DNA of 5,700 nt from an uncultured Ruminococcus sp. (lineage in GTDB: Bacteria > Bacillota > Clostridia > Oscillospirales > Ruminococcaceae). Location: the NCBI GenBank assembly GCA_905199285.1, contig CAJKFZ010000176.1, positions 1 through 5,700 of the forward strand. Direction: 5' to 3'. The translations under genes and the position numbers were made by a program. The notes beneath the pieces are model-generated. The model was not told where the DNA came from, did no database searches, and worked only from the letters and a program-made list of their open reading frames with translations. This document shows positions 5,690 to 5,700 of this stretch, one piece after another. Numbering within the stretch: position 1 is the stretch's first letter; the number at the start of each line of letters is the position of its first letter.

Positions 5690-5700
5690 TTTTCTAATCT

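Overview
The window looks like chromosomal DNA of a low-to-moderate-GC Gram-positive anaerobe, most likely a Clostridia member of the Ruminococcus/Lachnospiraceae sort. This is inferred from AT-rich codon use, strong AGGAG-type ribosome binding sites, extended -10 promoters, and a LysR protein resembling the Firmicutes MtaR/CmbR group. No species can be named from the sequence alone.

The left 3.7 kb is a methionine-synthesis block on the + strand. It begins inside metE (cobalamin-independent methionine synthase; roughly the first 130 codons lie outside the window). metE overlaps metF (methylenetetrahydrofolate reductase) by 14 bases. A LysR-type regulator follows after a 52-base gap that carries a good promoter of its own. 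MetF makes 5-methyl-THF, MetE uses its methyl group to turn homocysteine into methionine, and the LysR protein is the obvious candidate regulator of the pair.

The middle (3690-4136, 447 bases) has no convincing protein gene but is densely structured. It holds a 118-base nested inverted-repeat element containing four copies of a 10-mer, an intrinsic terminator facing the minus strand, and an 11-bp perfect hairpin covering the Shine-Dalgarno-like sequence of a 25-codon hydrophobic mini-ORF. It also holds a candidate minus-strand promoter over a small palindrome. This is the least explained part of the window and could hide an interspersed repeat, a small RNA or a type I toxin-antitoxin-like locus; none of these is proven.

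The right part carries, on the minus strand and convergent with the regulator, a 466-residue ATPase of the 'archaeal ATPase plus DUF234' family: P-loop domain, winged helix, and C-terminal PD-(D/E)XK-like nuclease domain. Its leader contains a perfect extended -10 element and a short stretch that reads like a frameshifted remnant of a small gene. The ATPase's biological role is unknown; it appears unrelated to the methionine genes.
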